DNA of 64,000 nt from the NCBI RefSeq assembly GCF_032714495.1, contig NZ_JAWDKB010000007.1:1-64000 (forward strand), written 5' to 3'. Below are positions 33,952 to 43,088 of this stretch, in pieces (the first letter of the stretch is position 1; the number at the start of each line of letters is the position of its first letter). The notes beneath the pieces are model-generated. The model was not told the origin of the DNA. It ran no database searches and saw nothing but the letters and a program-made list of their open reading frames with translations. The position numbers and the translations under genes are program-made. The DNA is from Methanorbis rubei (GTDB taxonomy: Archaea > Halobacteriota > Methanomicrobia > Methanomicrobiales > Methanocorpusculaceae).

Positions 33952-34452
33952 ATGAAAAAATATGTAATTCTTTGTGCAATCCTGCTTACGGCGGCAGTAT
34001 TCGTATTTCCCGCGTCTGCTGCCATAATCGCTGACTTTTCGTACAGCGTTGACTCGTCCAACCCGATGACTATCCACTTTACTGACAAATCCACCGGTAA
34101 CCCAAATACCTGGTTCTGGAGTTTTGGCGAAAGTGGTGCTTTCTCCTCTGACCGAAATCCCACCTACACATTTAATGATGAAAAGGAGTTCCGGGTAGCT
34201 CTTGCCGCGTCTGACGGAACCTCTTCAAATGAAAATACAGCGATGAAATGGATCACCATTACTCGCAGTGGGGTTGTCGAGGACAACGGGGGCTCTTCCT
34301 CTTCCGGTGGAAGCTCGTCCAGCGGTTCATCCGGCATCAGCCTGCCTGAGTTCTCCATCGGCGGCATCAACATCCCGAACCCGCTGGATCTGATCGATGA
34401 ATACATCAAACTCATTCGCGTCATGATCATCCCGGCAAACTATCAGAAATAA
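33952..34452 (+). CDS. Secreted single-PKD protein
   Basis: 166 residues. A GAGGTGATG site overlaps the previous stop. Signal peptide (MKKYVILCAILLTAAVFVFPASA), one PKD domain (IADFSYSVDSSN..WFWSFGESG..YTFNDEKEFRVALAA), a Ser/Gly linker, and the C-terminal block IPNPLDLIDEYIKLIRVMII shared with the gene upstream. Same operon. No transmembrane helix apart from the signal, so the shared tail is the candidate attachment device. Confidence 0.87.
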   Translation: MKKYVILCAILLTAAVFVFPASAAIIADFSYSVDSSNPMTIHFTDKSTGNPNTWFWSFGESGAFSSDRNPTYTFNDEKEFRVALAASDGTSSNENTAMKWITITRSGVVEDNGGSSSSGGSSSSGSSGISLPEFSIGGINIPNPLDLIDEYIKLIRVMIIPANYQK

Positions 34453-34513
34453 TCCTACTTTTTTCAAATCTGCTTGAGCAGATTACTGTGAATAATTATA
34501 AAAAAAAGAATGT

Positions 34514-35983
34514 TCAGAGTCCCGCACGATAGTTCGGGGCCTCGTCGGTAATTAAAATATCATGCGGATGGCTCTCTTTGAGGCCTGCCGCAGTAATGCG
34601 CACGAAACGTGCGCTCTTTCGCATCGTCTCAATATCCTTGCTGCCGGTGTATCCCATTGCAGATTTTAAGCCGCCAATCGTCTGGTAAATTACATCATTT
34701 ACCATTCCGACGTATGGTGTCGCTCCCTCAACGCCTTCGGGCACATACTTTGTTGCGCCGATGCCTTTCTTCTGGAAGTACCGGTCGCTCGACTGGCCTG
34801 AGGTCATCACGCCAAGAGAACCCATACCGCGGTACTGCTTGTAGCGGCGGCCCTTGACCACAATGATCTTTCCCGGAGCCTCATCGGTTCCTGCAAACAT
34901 GCTGCCCATCATGACAGCCGAGGCACCGGCAACAATTGCCTTTGCGACATCGCCGCTGTACTTCACGCCGCCGTCGGCAATGACAGGGACTCCCGCAGGT
35001 CCTGCAATATCACAGACATTTGCGATTGCAGACACCTGCGGAACGCCAACACCTGCAACGATACGGGTCGTGCAGATGGAACCCGGGCCAATACCGACTT
35101 TGATACCGTCCACAAAGTCAACAAGCTCCTTTGCTGCCTGTGCTGTTGCAATGTTTCCTGCAACCACATCGCAGGAGACCGCTCCTTTGATGTCTTTTAC
35201 GCCTTTGACCACATGCATGTTGTGACCGTGGGCACAGTCAACAACAATTGCGTCAACTCCTGCTTCTGCAAGCATCAAAGCGCGGTTCATATCAAACGGA
35301 CCGACTGCTGCTGCAACCCTGAGGTTTCCTGATTTGTCGCGGTTTGCATTCGGGTACTGCTGTTTTTCCAGCAGATCCTGCATGGTGATGATACCAATCA
35401 ATTTTCCTTTGTCATCCACGACCGGCAGCCGCTCGACCTTCTTGGCATACATCATGTTGATGGCTTCATCAGCGGTGATGTTGTCCTTCACCGTGATCGG
35501 GCGCTTGGTCATGATCGTGTCAACGGTCTGTGAGCCCATCTTGTGAACCACTCCGCGCACGTCGCGACGGGAGACAATACCAACCAGTTTTCCTTTCAGG
35601 CCAACGACCGGAACGCCGCCGATGCCATGCATATCCATCAGATTTGCAACAAAGGCGATCGTTGTCTCAGGTGTAACGTAACGGACATCGCGCTCGATGA
35701 CCTTGTCCGCATTTTTCACGATGTTGACAAAGGCAACTTCCTGGTCCGGCGTACAGTTTCTGTGTAAAACTCCGATACCGCCAGCACGTGCCATGGCAAT
35801 TGCCATCGCCGACTCCGTGACCGTGTCCATTGCAGAACTCACGAGCGGAATTGAGATCGGAATGTTCTTGGAAAATCTTGACTTCACATCCACGTCGCTC
35901 GGCTCGGTCCATGACTCAGCCGGTTCGATCAGCACGTCGTCGAATGTTAATGCCGTTGGGATATTGAGTTTTTCACTGTACAT
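34514..35983 (-). CDS. guaB: IMP dehydrogenase
   Basis: 489 residues. Converts IMP to XMP for GMP synthesis. TIM barrel interrupted by two CBS domains (~95-210); catalytic Cys in GPGSICTTR; flap region YRGMGSLGVM. Starts five bases after the mfnB stop, so it is the second gene of an mfnB-guaB operon. Confidence 0.97.
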   Translation of the reverse strand: MYSEKLNIPTALTFDDVLIEPAESWTEPSDVDVKSRFSKNIPISIPLVSSAMDTVTESAMAIAMARAGGIGVLHRNCTPDQEVAFVNIVKNADKVIERDVRYVTPETTIAFVANLMDMHGIGGVPVVGLKGKLVGIVSRRDVRGVVHKMGSQTVDTIMTKRPITVKDNITADEAINMMYAKKVERLPVVDDKGKLIGIITMQDLLEKQQYPNANRDKSGNLRVAAAVGPFDMNRALMLAEAGVDAIVVDCAHGHNMHVVKGVKDIKGAVSCDVVAGNIATAQAAKELVDFVDGIKVGIGPGSICTTRIVAGVGVPQVSAIANVCDIAGPAGVPVIADGGVKYSGDVAKAIVAGASAVMMGSMFAGTDEAPGKIIVVKGRRYKQYRGMGSLGVMTSGQSSDRYFQKKGIGATKYVPEGVEGATPYVGMVNDVIYQTIGGLKSAMGYTGSKDIETMRKSARFVRITAAGLKESHPHDILITDEAPNYRAGL

Positions 35984-35988
35984 GTTGT

Positions 35989-36678
35989 TTACCTGACCAT
36001 CTGAATTGCTTTTGTCACCAACTCTGCTTTGACCATTGTTGTTCGGTCTCCGCCGCAGACCATGCCGCGGACACCGATAATCTCCGGATTGATCTCTTTG
36101 AGTACCGGAATGTCTTCAAACTTGAGGGAGCCTGCAAGTGCGGTTCCAAGGCCCAGAGATCTGTTCTGTTCGGTGAATGCCTTGAGAGCTTCCTTGTTCA
36201 TAAATTCAAACGTGCTTTTTCCGTCTTTTGCACCGGTGTCGATCATGGCAAAGTCAGCACCGCATTCTGCGGCGATCGGAGACATGATGTGCGGGGCAAT
36301 GCTGCCGAGTCTGGCGTAGTCAGAGTATGCAGCAATCACGACGGTTTTTTCCGGGAACGGTTCTTTGACGGCACGAACGACGCCTTCGATCACTTCGTGT
36401 GCAGCGTTTTTGTCATTGAACATGAGTCCAATTTTTACAAAGTCTGCGCCAGCACATGCAGCGCCGTATGCGGCGAGAGCTGCATTGCCCGGGGTCGGAC
36501 CATAGTCTCCGATTGCGGCAGAGACCGGTTTGTTTCCGGCAAGTTTCTTAATTTCGCGGATTACCCACGGAAAATTAGCACCAAGCGACCCTTCTGCAGG
36601 GCGTTTTACATCGATTATGTCAGCATCGAGGCAGAACTTTGCCTCTTCTATTGAACTTGGGCTGACTAGGAGTTTCAT
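35989..36678 (-). CDS. mfnB: (5-formylfuran-3-yl)methyl phosphate synthase, methanofuran biosynthesis
   Basis: 229 residues from ATG 36678. TIM-barrel DUF556 protein; MKLLVSPSSIEEA, DIIDVKRPAEGSLGANFPWVI (Schiff-base lysine region), FVKIGL and MIDTGAKDGKSTF match MJ1099 (MfnB), which condenses two glyceraldehyde-3-phosphates into the furan precursor. Longer upstream extensions overlap the divergent gene and are rejected. Confidence 0.93.
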   Translation of the reverse strand: MKLLVSPSSIEEAKFCLDADIIDVKRPAEGSLGANFPWVIREIKKLAGNKPVSAAIGDYGPTPGNAALAAYGAACAGADFVKIGLMFNDKNAAHEVIEGVVRAVKEPFPEKTVVIAAYSDYARLGSIAPHIMSPIAAECGADFAMIDTGAKDGKSTFEFMNKEALKAFTEQNRSLGLGTALAGSLKFEDIPVLKEINPEIIGVRGMVCGGDRTTMVKAELVTKAIQMVR

Positions 36679-36753
36679 GGATATTATATGGTCTTTACCC
36701 CTAATAAGGGCATTCAATTTATCGATTCCTATGGCATATATGTGGTGACAAGA

Positions 36754-37470
36754 ATGGATGTTGTACTCGCAGTAGATCTGAAAGGGGGCTATGTGGTGCA
36801 CGGTAGTTGCGGCAACCGCGCAAATTATCTGCCGTTGAACTGGGGTCTGTCGCCGTCGGCAGAGCCGTCGGCATATCTTTCGGTGATGGAGCCGAAGTAT
36901 TTGTACGCGGCAGACCTTGACCGAATCGAGTTTTCCGGGGATCATACAAAACTGATTCTTCGTCTTGCGGATTTTGTCGACGGTCTCTGGGTGGATCGCG
37001 GGTGCAGTATTCCTGAGGAGTATCTGTGTGGTCGCAACATTCACAATATTGTGGGCACGGAAACGATTGATGCACCAATGGACGAGTTTATGGGAGGTTT
37101 TCTGAGCGTGGATGTAAAGGACGGGCATGTTGTTGCGAGGCAGAATTTTTCCCAGCTTCTTCCCTCAGAAATATCTGATCCGTCAGGAGTCAGCCCTGAG
37201 GATGTTCTGAGGCTTTCAAATGATACGAACTTTGCAGGGTGTGTTCTACTGAATATTTCGTCTGTTGGAACATCGTCTGGTATTGATGCTGCTGTTGCCG
37301 AGAGTCTTCGCAGCTGTTGTGAGAAGACGCTGTTTTACGGGGGAGGTGTGCGGTCGACTGAGGATCTGGCGACTCTTGCGGACGCCGGGTTTGACGGGGC
37401 GATTGTTTCGACTGCTGTTCATAAGGGAACAGTGCCGCTGAAAATTATTCAGGAGGGTTCGTTTTGTTAA
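36754..37470 (+). CDS. HisA/HisF-like TIM-barrel protein
   Basis: 238 residues from ATG 36754. Begins MDVVLAVDLKGGYVVHG like HisA and ends with the barrel phosphate site YGGGVRSTEDLATLADAGFDGAIVSTAV. Its middle differs from true HisA. In methanogens such HisA-like proteins are found with mfnB, here divergent with a 75-base gap, so a role near methanofuran or another cofactor is possible. It overlaps tmk by seven bases. Confidence 0.82.
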   Translation: MDVVLAVDLKGGYVVHGSCGNRANYLPLNWGLSPSAEPSAYLSVMEPKYLYAADLDRIEFSGDHTKLILRLADFVDGLWVDRGCSIPEEYLCGRNIHNIVGTETIDAPMDEFMGGFLSVDVKDGHVVARQNFSQLLPSEISDPSGVSPEDVLRLSNDTNFAGCVLLNISSVGTSSGIDAAVAESLRSCCEKTLFYGGGVRSTEDLATLADAGFDGAIVSTAVHKGTVPLKIIQEGSFC

Positions 37471-38063
37471 TTACGCTTGAGGGTATTGACGGCGCCGGGA
37501 AGTCGACGCTGTATGCCGGGCTGAAGGGCAGACTTCTTGATCTTGATCCGCTGTTTACTAGGGAACCGGGCAGTCCGTATCTGGGTGATGCGGTGCGACG
37601 TGCGATTGCGAAGAATGATGATCCGCTTGTTGAGGCTGCACTGTTTGTGGCTGATCATGCGGTACATCTTTCTGATGTTGTCCGTCCGGCACTTTCGTGC
37701 GGTCGGGTTGTTATCTCGGACCGGTACTCAGACAGCAGGTTTGCATATCAGGAGGTATCACTTCAGGGCGTTCATCCCAATCCGAAGCAATGGCTTTCTG
37801 CAGTGCATGAGGGATGGTCGGTGCGGCCTGATATGACAATTCTCCTTGTGGTGCCGGTCTCTGTTGCGATGTCGCGTCTCGCCGGACGAGTCGAGCAGGA
37901 GCATTTCGAGCGGCAGGAATTTTTGGAGGCTGTGCAGAAAAATTATCTGGCACGTGCTGCTGAGGACCCGTCACGATTTTTGCTGGTGGATGCCTGCGGG
38001 AGTCCGGAGACTATTCTCGATTTTGTCGAGATGAGCATTCGTGCGAAATTGAAACGCGAATAG
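37464..38063 (+). CDS. tmk: Thymidylate kinase (TTG start)
   Basis: 199 residues. Makes dTDP from dTMP. P-loop GIDGAGKST, DR(Y) motif SDRYSDSRFAYQ, and a REPG loop near the start. The TTG start at 37464 is supported by AGGAGGG six bases upstream and by the family N-terminus (xITLEGIDGAGKST). The final codons KRE and the TAG stop lie inside a family II repeat (from 38051), so the repeat now defines the C-terminus. Confidence 0.94.
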   Translation: MLITLEGIDGAGKSTLYAGLKGRLLDLDPLFTREPGSPYLGDAVRRAIAKNDDPLVEAALFVADHAVHLSDVVRPALSCGRVVISDRYSDSRFAYQEVSLQGVHPNPKQWLSAVHEGWSVRPDMTILLVVPVSVAMSRLAGRVEQEHFERQEFLEAVQKNYLARAAEDPSRFLLVDACGSPETILDFVEMSIRAKLKRE

Positions 38064-38551
38064 CACGAATAGCGCGAATAAAAAAATCGCCAATGGCGAT
38101 TTTTAAGATTTTACTAGAATTACTTATTTTTAAATACATCTATCCGTTCGGGAAATTACAGACATTTTTTTTTGAATAGGACTTACGCGGTATGAAATAG
38201 CATAAGGAAAAGGGATTCTCTGTCCTAAGTTTCATTTGGGGCAACCACGGAACACACGGAGCACCACGGAAAAAAACACAGAATACCGCTCCACTTACGG
38301 AAAACACGGAAAGCCTAAGGAAGTTGGCATCTCAAAATGGTGACCTATACATATGCCCATGCTCTTAGGATTTCCGTATTTTCCGTAAGTGGAGCGGTAT
38401 TCTGTGTTTTTTCCGTGGAATTCCGTGTGTTCCGTGGTTACTCCAAGCGAGACCACCTACAGAAAAATCCCAAACAATGAAACTCATTACCGCGTAACTC
38501 CTATTTGAAAAATCGCCATTGGCGATTTTTTATTCGCGCTATTCGCGTTTT
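38051..38551. repeat. Family II palindrome split by a nested family I element
   Basis: Left arm GAAACGCGAATAGC..GCGCGAATA and AAAATCGCCAATGGCGAT; right arm AAAATCGCCATTGGCGAT and ATTCGCGCTATTCGCGTTT. Between them lies a complete family I element (38175-38505). I see no gene in 38064-38625. Confidence 0.85.
38175..38505. repeat. Family I element, longest copy, nested inside family II
   Basis: Ends AATAGGACTTACGCGGT and ACCGCGTAACTCCTATT. The interior has long inverted arms: AATACCGCTCCACTTACGG..AAACACGGA mirrored by TCCGTATTTTCCGTAAGTGG, and CAACCACGGAACACACGGA mirrored by TCCGTGTGTTCCGTGGTT. 331 bp, no coding capacity. Confidence 0.85.
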
Positions 38552-38625
38552 AAAATCTCACCCCCTATTCATCAACATCTTCGAAGACAAGATAATCCCC
38601 GGCGTCCAATACATACCTCATAGAT

Positions 38626-39516
38626 ATGATCAAACTGCAGACACCGGCAGCAAAGATCGGAGGCGTCTCCCTTACGAATCATATGCTCCTCGCCGCAGGA
38701 GTGCTCGGGACCACCGCCGCATCGCTGTCACGAATGCTTCGCCTCGGAGCAGGCGGAGTTGTTACCAAGTCCATCGGCCCGGAACCAAAGGACGGTCATC
38801 ACGGCCCGTCCTTAATTCCGATTGCAGGCGGCCTCATTAATGCCATGGGTCTCCCCAACCCGTCAAAAGAGTTTACGGATGAGATCGCTCCCTTACTTGC
38901 CGCACAAAAACCGATCGTTGTCAGCATCTTCGGCGGAACTCCTGCTGAGTTCGCCAAAGTTGCCGAGTGGTTCCCGAATGCCCAAGCGTTTGAACTCAAC
39001 CTCTCCTGCCCGCACGCCGAAGGATACGGTGCTGCGATTGGCGCAAACCCGCGTGTCGTGCGCGAGTGCACCGAAGCTGTGAAGGCGTTCGGGAAACCGG
39101 TCTGGGTCAAACTCACGCCAAACGTTGCAGACATCGGTGTCATCGGCCGTGCCGCTGAAGAAGGCGGTGCTGACGCAATTGTTGCCATCAACACCGTCAA
39201 AGCAATGCGCATCTCAACCGGCATGCGCCGTCCGGTTCTCGGCAACAAGTTCGGCGGCCTTTCCGGGACTGCGGTCTTTCCGATCGCGGTTCGATGCGTC
39301 TACGATCTCTACGAAGCATGCGACATTCCCATCATCGGTTGCGGCGGGATCTCCACCGCAGACAATGTGCTTGAGATGATGATGGCAGGAGCGTCTGCTG
39401 TTGAGATCGGCAGCGCGGTTTACGACAACGTCAATGTTTTCTCTGACATAGCAGAAGATCTTTACGCGGCAGACGGAATACCTGTTGAGGAAATCGTGGG
39501 GTGCGCTCATGACTGA
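38626..39516 (+). CDS. pyrD: Dihydroorotate dehydrogenase, class 1B catalytic subunit
   Basis: 296 residues. Oxidises dihydroorotate to orotate in pyrimidine synthesis using FMN. NLSCPHAEGYG holds the catalytic Cys; NAMGLPNPS and CGGISTADN bind FMN. It overlaps pyrK by eight bases, so the enzyme is the NAD-linked PyrDK type. First gene of a seven-gene operon running to 46165. Confidence 0.96.
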   Translation: MIKLQTPAAKIGGVSLTNHMLLAAGVLGTTAASLSRMLRLGAGGVVTKSIGPEPKDGHHGPSLIPIAGGLINAMGLPNPSKEFTDEIAPLLAAQKPIVVSIFGGTPAEFAKVAEWFPNAQAFELNLSCPHAEGYGAAIGANPRVVRECTEAVKAFGKPVWVKLTPNVADIGVIGRAAEEGGADAIVAINTVKAMRISTGMRRPVLGNKFGGLSGTAVFPIAVRCVYDLYEACDIPIIGCGGISTADNVLEMMMAGASAVEIGSAVYDNVNVFSDIAEDLYAADGIPVEEIVGCAHD

Positions 39517-40270
39517 GGAACACATGCCGACAGTGACCACCATCACCGCCGTGATCGATGAAACACCGACGGTGAAAACTTTCGTCTTTGACGAACTGTT
39601 CAACTTCCGACCAGGCCAGTTCTGCATGGTCTGGATACCGGGCGTTGACGAAATACCGATGGCGTTCTCTGCGGCAAACGCAATCACCGTAATGAAAGTG
39701 GGCGACGCAACGTCGGCTCTCTTCAACTGCAAAGCAGGCGACAAGATTGGTATCCGGGGGCCGTTCGGCAACGGATTTTATCCGACCGGCCGCGTGCTCG
39801 CTATCGGCGGAGGCATCGGGGTCACACCGCTCTTCACCCTTGCCGCGACCGGCGAGGTTGACACCTTTATCCTTGGTGCAAGGACTGCTGCGGAACTCGT
39901 TTTCCCCAATGAACTTGCAGGCGTTACCGATCTGAAAATTGCGACTGATGACGGAACCCGCGGCTATCATGGTTTTGTCACCGGCATTCTCGACCAGCTT
40001 GACGTCACCGAGTACGACACCATCTGTGTCTGCGGCCCTGAGATGATGATGAAAGGAATTCTCGACCGGCTTGTTGCCAAAGGAATCGAGTCACGCGGTC
40101 AGTTTTCCATGCACCGGTACATGAAATGCGGAGTTGGTGTCTGCGGCTCCTGCTGCATGGACCATGAAGGCCTTCGCGTCTGCCGCGACGGCCCGGTTTT
40201 TACCGGTGATTTCATCAAAGACAGTGAGTTTGCCCACCATCACAGGGGACCAAGCGGAAGAAAGGAGTAA
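39509..40270 (+). CDS. pyrK: Dihydroorotate dehydrogenase electron-transfer subunit
   Basis: 253 residues from ATG 39509. Ferredoxin-reductase fold with FAD and NAD sites (GGGIGVTPLF) and a C-terminal 2Fe-2S cluster (KCGVGVCGSCCMDHEGLRVC). Passes electrons from PyrD to NAD. The usual RP(F/M)S flavin motif is replaced by IPMAFS, which could alter flavin handling. Confidence 0.94.
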   Translation: MTEEHMPTVTTITAVIDETPTVKTFVFDELFNFRPGQFCMVWIPGVDEIPMAFSAANAITVMKVGDATSALFNCKAGDKIGIRGPFGNGFYPTGRVLAIGGGIGVTPLFTLAATGEVDTFILGARTAAELVFPNELAGVTDLKIATDDGTRGYHGFVTGILDQLDVTEYDTICVCGPEMMMKGILDRLVAKGIESRGQFSMHRYMKCGVGVCGSCCMDHEGLRVCRDGPVFTGDFIKDSEFAHHHRGPSGRKE

Positions 40271-40274
40271 AGTC

Positions 40275-40925
40275 ATGAAACCAGTAGTAAAAACCATTAC
40301 CTGTCCAAAGTGCGGATCAAAGCAGGACTTCACGATGTATCCAAGCATCAACGCCTCTTCTGATCCCGGTCTTGCGGAAAAATATACGGAAGGAAGCCTC
40401 ACCATGCTCGCCTGCAATGAATGCGGATTTTCAGGAAAAGTCGAGTATCCTATGCTCTACCATGATCTGGAGCGGAAGTACTCGGTGTTCTTTGCTCCGG
40501 ACAGTGAGGATCGCGAGGCAAAACTTCCGAATGTTCTGCCTGCCCATCTGTTGCCTGAGATGCAGCTGCGGCTGACTCACAGCTCTGACGATCTTCGCGA
40601 GAAGACGTTCATCTTCCGCGATCATCTGGATGACCGGATTGTTGAAACCATGAAGGACTCGATCCTTCGTGAGATGTCGGCACGACATGAAGAGACGGTT
40701 CCTGACAAGCTCTACTATGCAGAGGATCTGTTCGAGTGCGCTGGCCGCTCGCTGATCTTTGTGCCGCAGAAAGGCGATGAGTTCCTTGAGCCGATCAAGG
40801 TCCCGTTCGATACCTATGAAAAGATCAAAATGCTGATGCACGGCATCTGGGATCGTCCTGTGTCTGGATACACGGTAGTTGACAGCATCTGGGTTCAGTC
40901 AGCAGCGCCAAAGGAGCGATCATGA
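40275..40925 (+). CDS. CpXC-domain protein, copy 1
   Basis: 216 residues from ATG 40275, four bases after pyrK. N-terminal zinc-ribbon-like CPKCGSKQDFTMYPSINAS..LACNECGFSG defines the CpXC domain, followed by a ~150-residue alpha/beta region. No known function. Overlaps the next paralogue by four bases. Confidence 0.85.
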   Translation: MKPVVKTITCPKCGSKQDFTMYPSINASSDPGLAEKYTEGSLTMLACNECGFSGKVEYPMLYHDLERKYSVFFAPDSEDREAKLPNVLPAHLLPEMQLRLTHSSDDLREKTFIFRDHLDDRIVETMKDSILREMSARHEETVPDKLYYAEDLFECAGRSLIFVPQKGDEFLEPIKVPFDTYEKIKMLMHGIWDRPVSGYTVVDSIWVQSAAPKERS

Positions 40926-41620
40926 TAACTGAAGAAGACTCCATCATCTGCCCGGACTGTGGTCATGAGCAGCAGATCACTATCTGCCCTTCGGTGAATG
41001 TGACAACCGACCCCGAGCTGCGGGAGAAGGTTCTCTCAGGCGAAATATTTCTTTTCACGTGCGATGAGTGCGGCTGCTCCGGTTTTGCCGGACACCCGTT
41101 TGTTTATGAGGACAAAGAGGCGGCAGGCGGTTTTCTGATTTATCTTGAGCCTGACTGCCCGGACCGTGTTGTCGGTGTTGACGGGGATATTGCTGATCAG
41201 GTGATTTATCGGGAGAAACCGATGCGGCTGGTGGGCGATCTGAATGCGCTGAAGGAGAAGATCTTCATCTTTGAAGCAGATCTCGATGACCGCGTGATGG
41301 AGCTTTTCAAGATGCTGACCTTAACCAAACTGAGCTCCGACAACCCTGATCAGGTGCCTGACCATCTGCTTTTCACAAAAGTTCAGGAGAATGAAGAGGG
41401 CAAACAGATTGTGCTCGCAGCATTTAAGGAAAACAAATACATCGGTGTTCTTGAACTGCCGTACTCGCTCTACCAGACCTGTGTGGTGACCGGCGGCCCT
41501 ATCTGGGATGTACCGACCGTTGACTGCGCAGCTGTTGATCAGGAGTGGATAGCCGAGCGGCTGAAGGAGTGCGATGAGGACGATGGTGAGGAAGAGGAGG
41601 ATGACCATGCAGAGCAGTGA
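40922..41620 (+). CDS. CpXC-domain protein, copy 2
   Basis: 232 residues. CPDCGHEQQITICPSVNVT..FTCDECGCSGFAG matches copy 1; both keep the EKxFIFxxxLDDRxxE block. The C-terminus is very acidic (EDDGEEEEDDHAEQ). Tandem duplicates inside a pyrimidine/arginine/tRNA-amidation operon. They may be a pair of small zinc-binding accessory proteins; function unknown. Confidence 0.85.
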   Translation: MITEEDSIICPDCGHEQQITICPSVNVTTDPELREKVLSGEIFLFTCDECGCSGFAGHPFVYEDKEAAGGFLIYLEPDCPDRVVGVDGDIADQVIYREKPMRLVGDLNALKEKIFIFEADLDDRVMELFKMLTLTKLSSDNPDQVPDHLLFTKVQENEEGKQIVLAAFKENKYIGVLELPYSLYQTCVVTGGPIWDVPTVDCAAVDQEWIAERLKECDEDDGEEEEDDHAEQ

Positions 41621-43088
41621 TCAGATCCGTAAAGGCCGTCTCGGCGGCGACCGGAGTTCTGCTGTTGCAGAGTTTCTTGCGTCGATGGATGCCGACCGAC
41701 GGATTGCGTACTGCGACATCCGCGTGGATATGGCGCACATTCTGATGCTTGTCCGACAGAATCTCATCGACAAGAAATCTGCGCAGCTGCTTCTTTCACA
41801 TCTGCATCGCTACAAAGAGGAGGGTCTTCCTGAGTCGGTGTTTGATCCAAATCATGAGGATATTCATGCAGGAATCGAAGCGCAGCTGATCGCTGATGCC
41901 GGCGCTGATGCTGGCGGAAGAATGCATCTTGGCCGCAGCAGAAATGACGAGGTTGCAACCTGCCTTCGGATGCAGACCCGTGAGGATATTCTGGAGATTC
42001 TTGCAGGCCTTGCAGCCCTTCGCCGCGCTTTGATCGATCAGGCTGCGCGACACACCGCGAGTATCATGCCGGGCTTCACCCACTTTCAGCATGCGCAGCC
42101 GACGACGCTTGCACATTATCTGCTTGCTTATGAAGCGATGTTTGCGCGGGATTTCAGCCGGCTGACCGATGCATACCGCCGGCTCAACGAGTCGCCGCTC
42201 GGTTCGGCAGCGTTTGCGGGAACTGGTTTTGCAATAGACCGTGCACTGACCGCAGAGTATCTCGGATTCTCTGCTCCCATGACCAACTCCATGGATGGTG
42301 TTGCATCCCGGGACTTTATTCTTGAAGTCCTGTCAGCTCTTTCGATTCTGATGACAAATGTCAGCCGTCTGTGTGAGGAGCTGGTGCTCTGGATCAGTGC
42401 GTTCATCAGGTTTGTGGACCTGGATGATGCCTACTGTTCGACGAGTTCGATTATGCCGCAGAAGAAAAATCCCGACACCGCGGAGATTATGCGCGGCAAA
42501 TCGGGTGTTGCGTCAGGAGAACTGATGGCAGGCATCACGCTGATGAAGGGTCTGCCGATGAGCTACAACCGCGACATGCAGGATTTAACGCCGCACCTGT
42601 GGCGGAGTCTTGATGCGGCAGAGTCTTCACTGCCGATTCTTGCGGATATGATTCAGACCGCGTCATTCAACACTGCGCGAATGGCCGAGGAGTCGGACCG
42701 CGGCAACTCAACAGCCACTGAACTCGCGGACCTCATGGTCCGTGAGTTTGGGATGCCTTTCAGAACAGCCCACAACATCGTCGGCCGTGCGGTCAAGCTT
42801 GGTGGTCTGTCGCTTGAGATCACGGAGACTGCCGGAAAAGAGATATGCGGCTGGTCACTGATAGAGAAAGGACTGACACAGAAGCACATCGACCGTGCTC
42901 TCTCTCCGCTTGGAATGGTTGAAGCAAAGAAGAGTGCTGGCGCTCCAAGTCCTGCGATGATGAGAACTGCTGTCGCACACGCGGCTGCGGCTCTCGACTC
43001 TGACGAGTCGACCGCTGCGGCTCTTCGCACCGCACTGTCTGCGGCTGATGACAAAATAGAATCTGATTACATGAGGTTAACTGCATGA
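41607..43088 (+). CDS. argH: Argininosuccinate lyase
   Basis: 493 residues from ATG 41607, six bases after GGAGG; an ATG at 41601 is closer than ideal. Splits argininosuccinate into arginine and fumarate. HLGRSRNDE, PGFTHFQHAQPTT and the signature STSSIMPQKKNPDTAEI are all present. Overlaps the second CpXC gene by 14 bases and gatD by four. Confidence 0.97.
   Translation: MQSSDQIRKGRLGGDRSSAVAEFLASMDADRRIAYCDIRVDMAHILMLVRQNLIDKKSAQLLLSHLHRYKEEGLPESVFDPNHEDIHAGIEAQLIADAGADAGGRMHLGRSRNDEVATCLRMQTREDILEILAGLAALRRALIDQAARHTASIMPGFTHFQHAQPTTLAHYLLAYEAMFARDFSRLTDAYRRLNESPLGSAAFAGTGFAIDRALTAEYLGFSAPMTNSMDGVASRDFILEVLSALSILMTNVSRLCEELVLWISAFIRFVDLDDAYCSTSSIMPQKKNPDTAEIMRGKSGVASGELMAGITLMKGLPMSYNRDMQDLTPHLWRSLDAAESSLPILADMIQTASFNTARMAEESDRGNSTATELADLMVREFGMPFRTAHNIVGRAVKLGGLSLEITETAGKEICGWSLIEKGLTQKHIDRALSPLGMVEAKKSAGAPSPAMMRTAVAHAAAALDSDESTAAALRTALSAADDKIESDYMRLTA

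Noticed and set aside
36679-37128. N-terminal extension of mfnB
   Set aside because: It would overlap the divergent HisA-like gene; the family start MKLLVSPSS at 36678 is clear.
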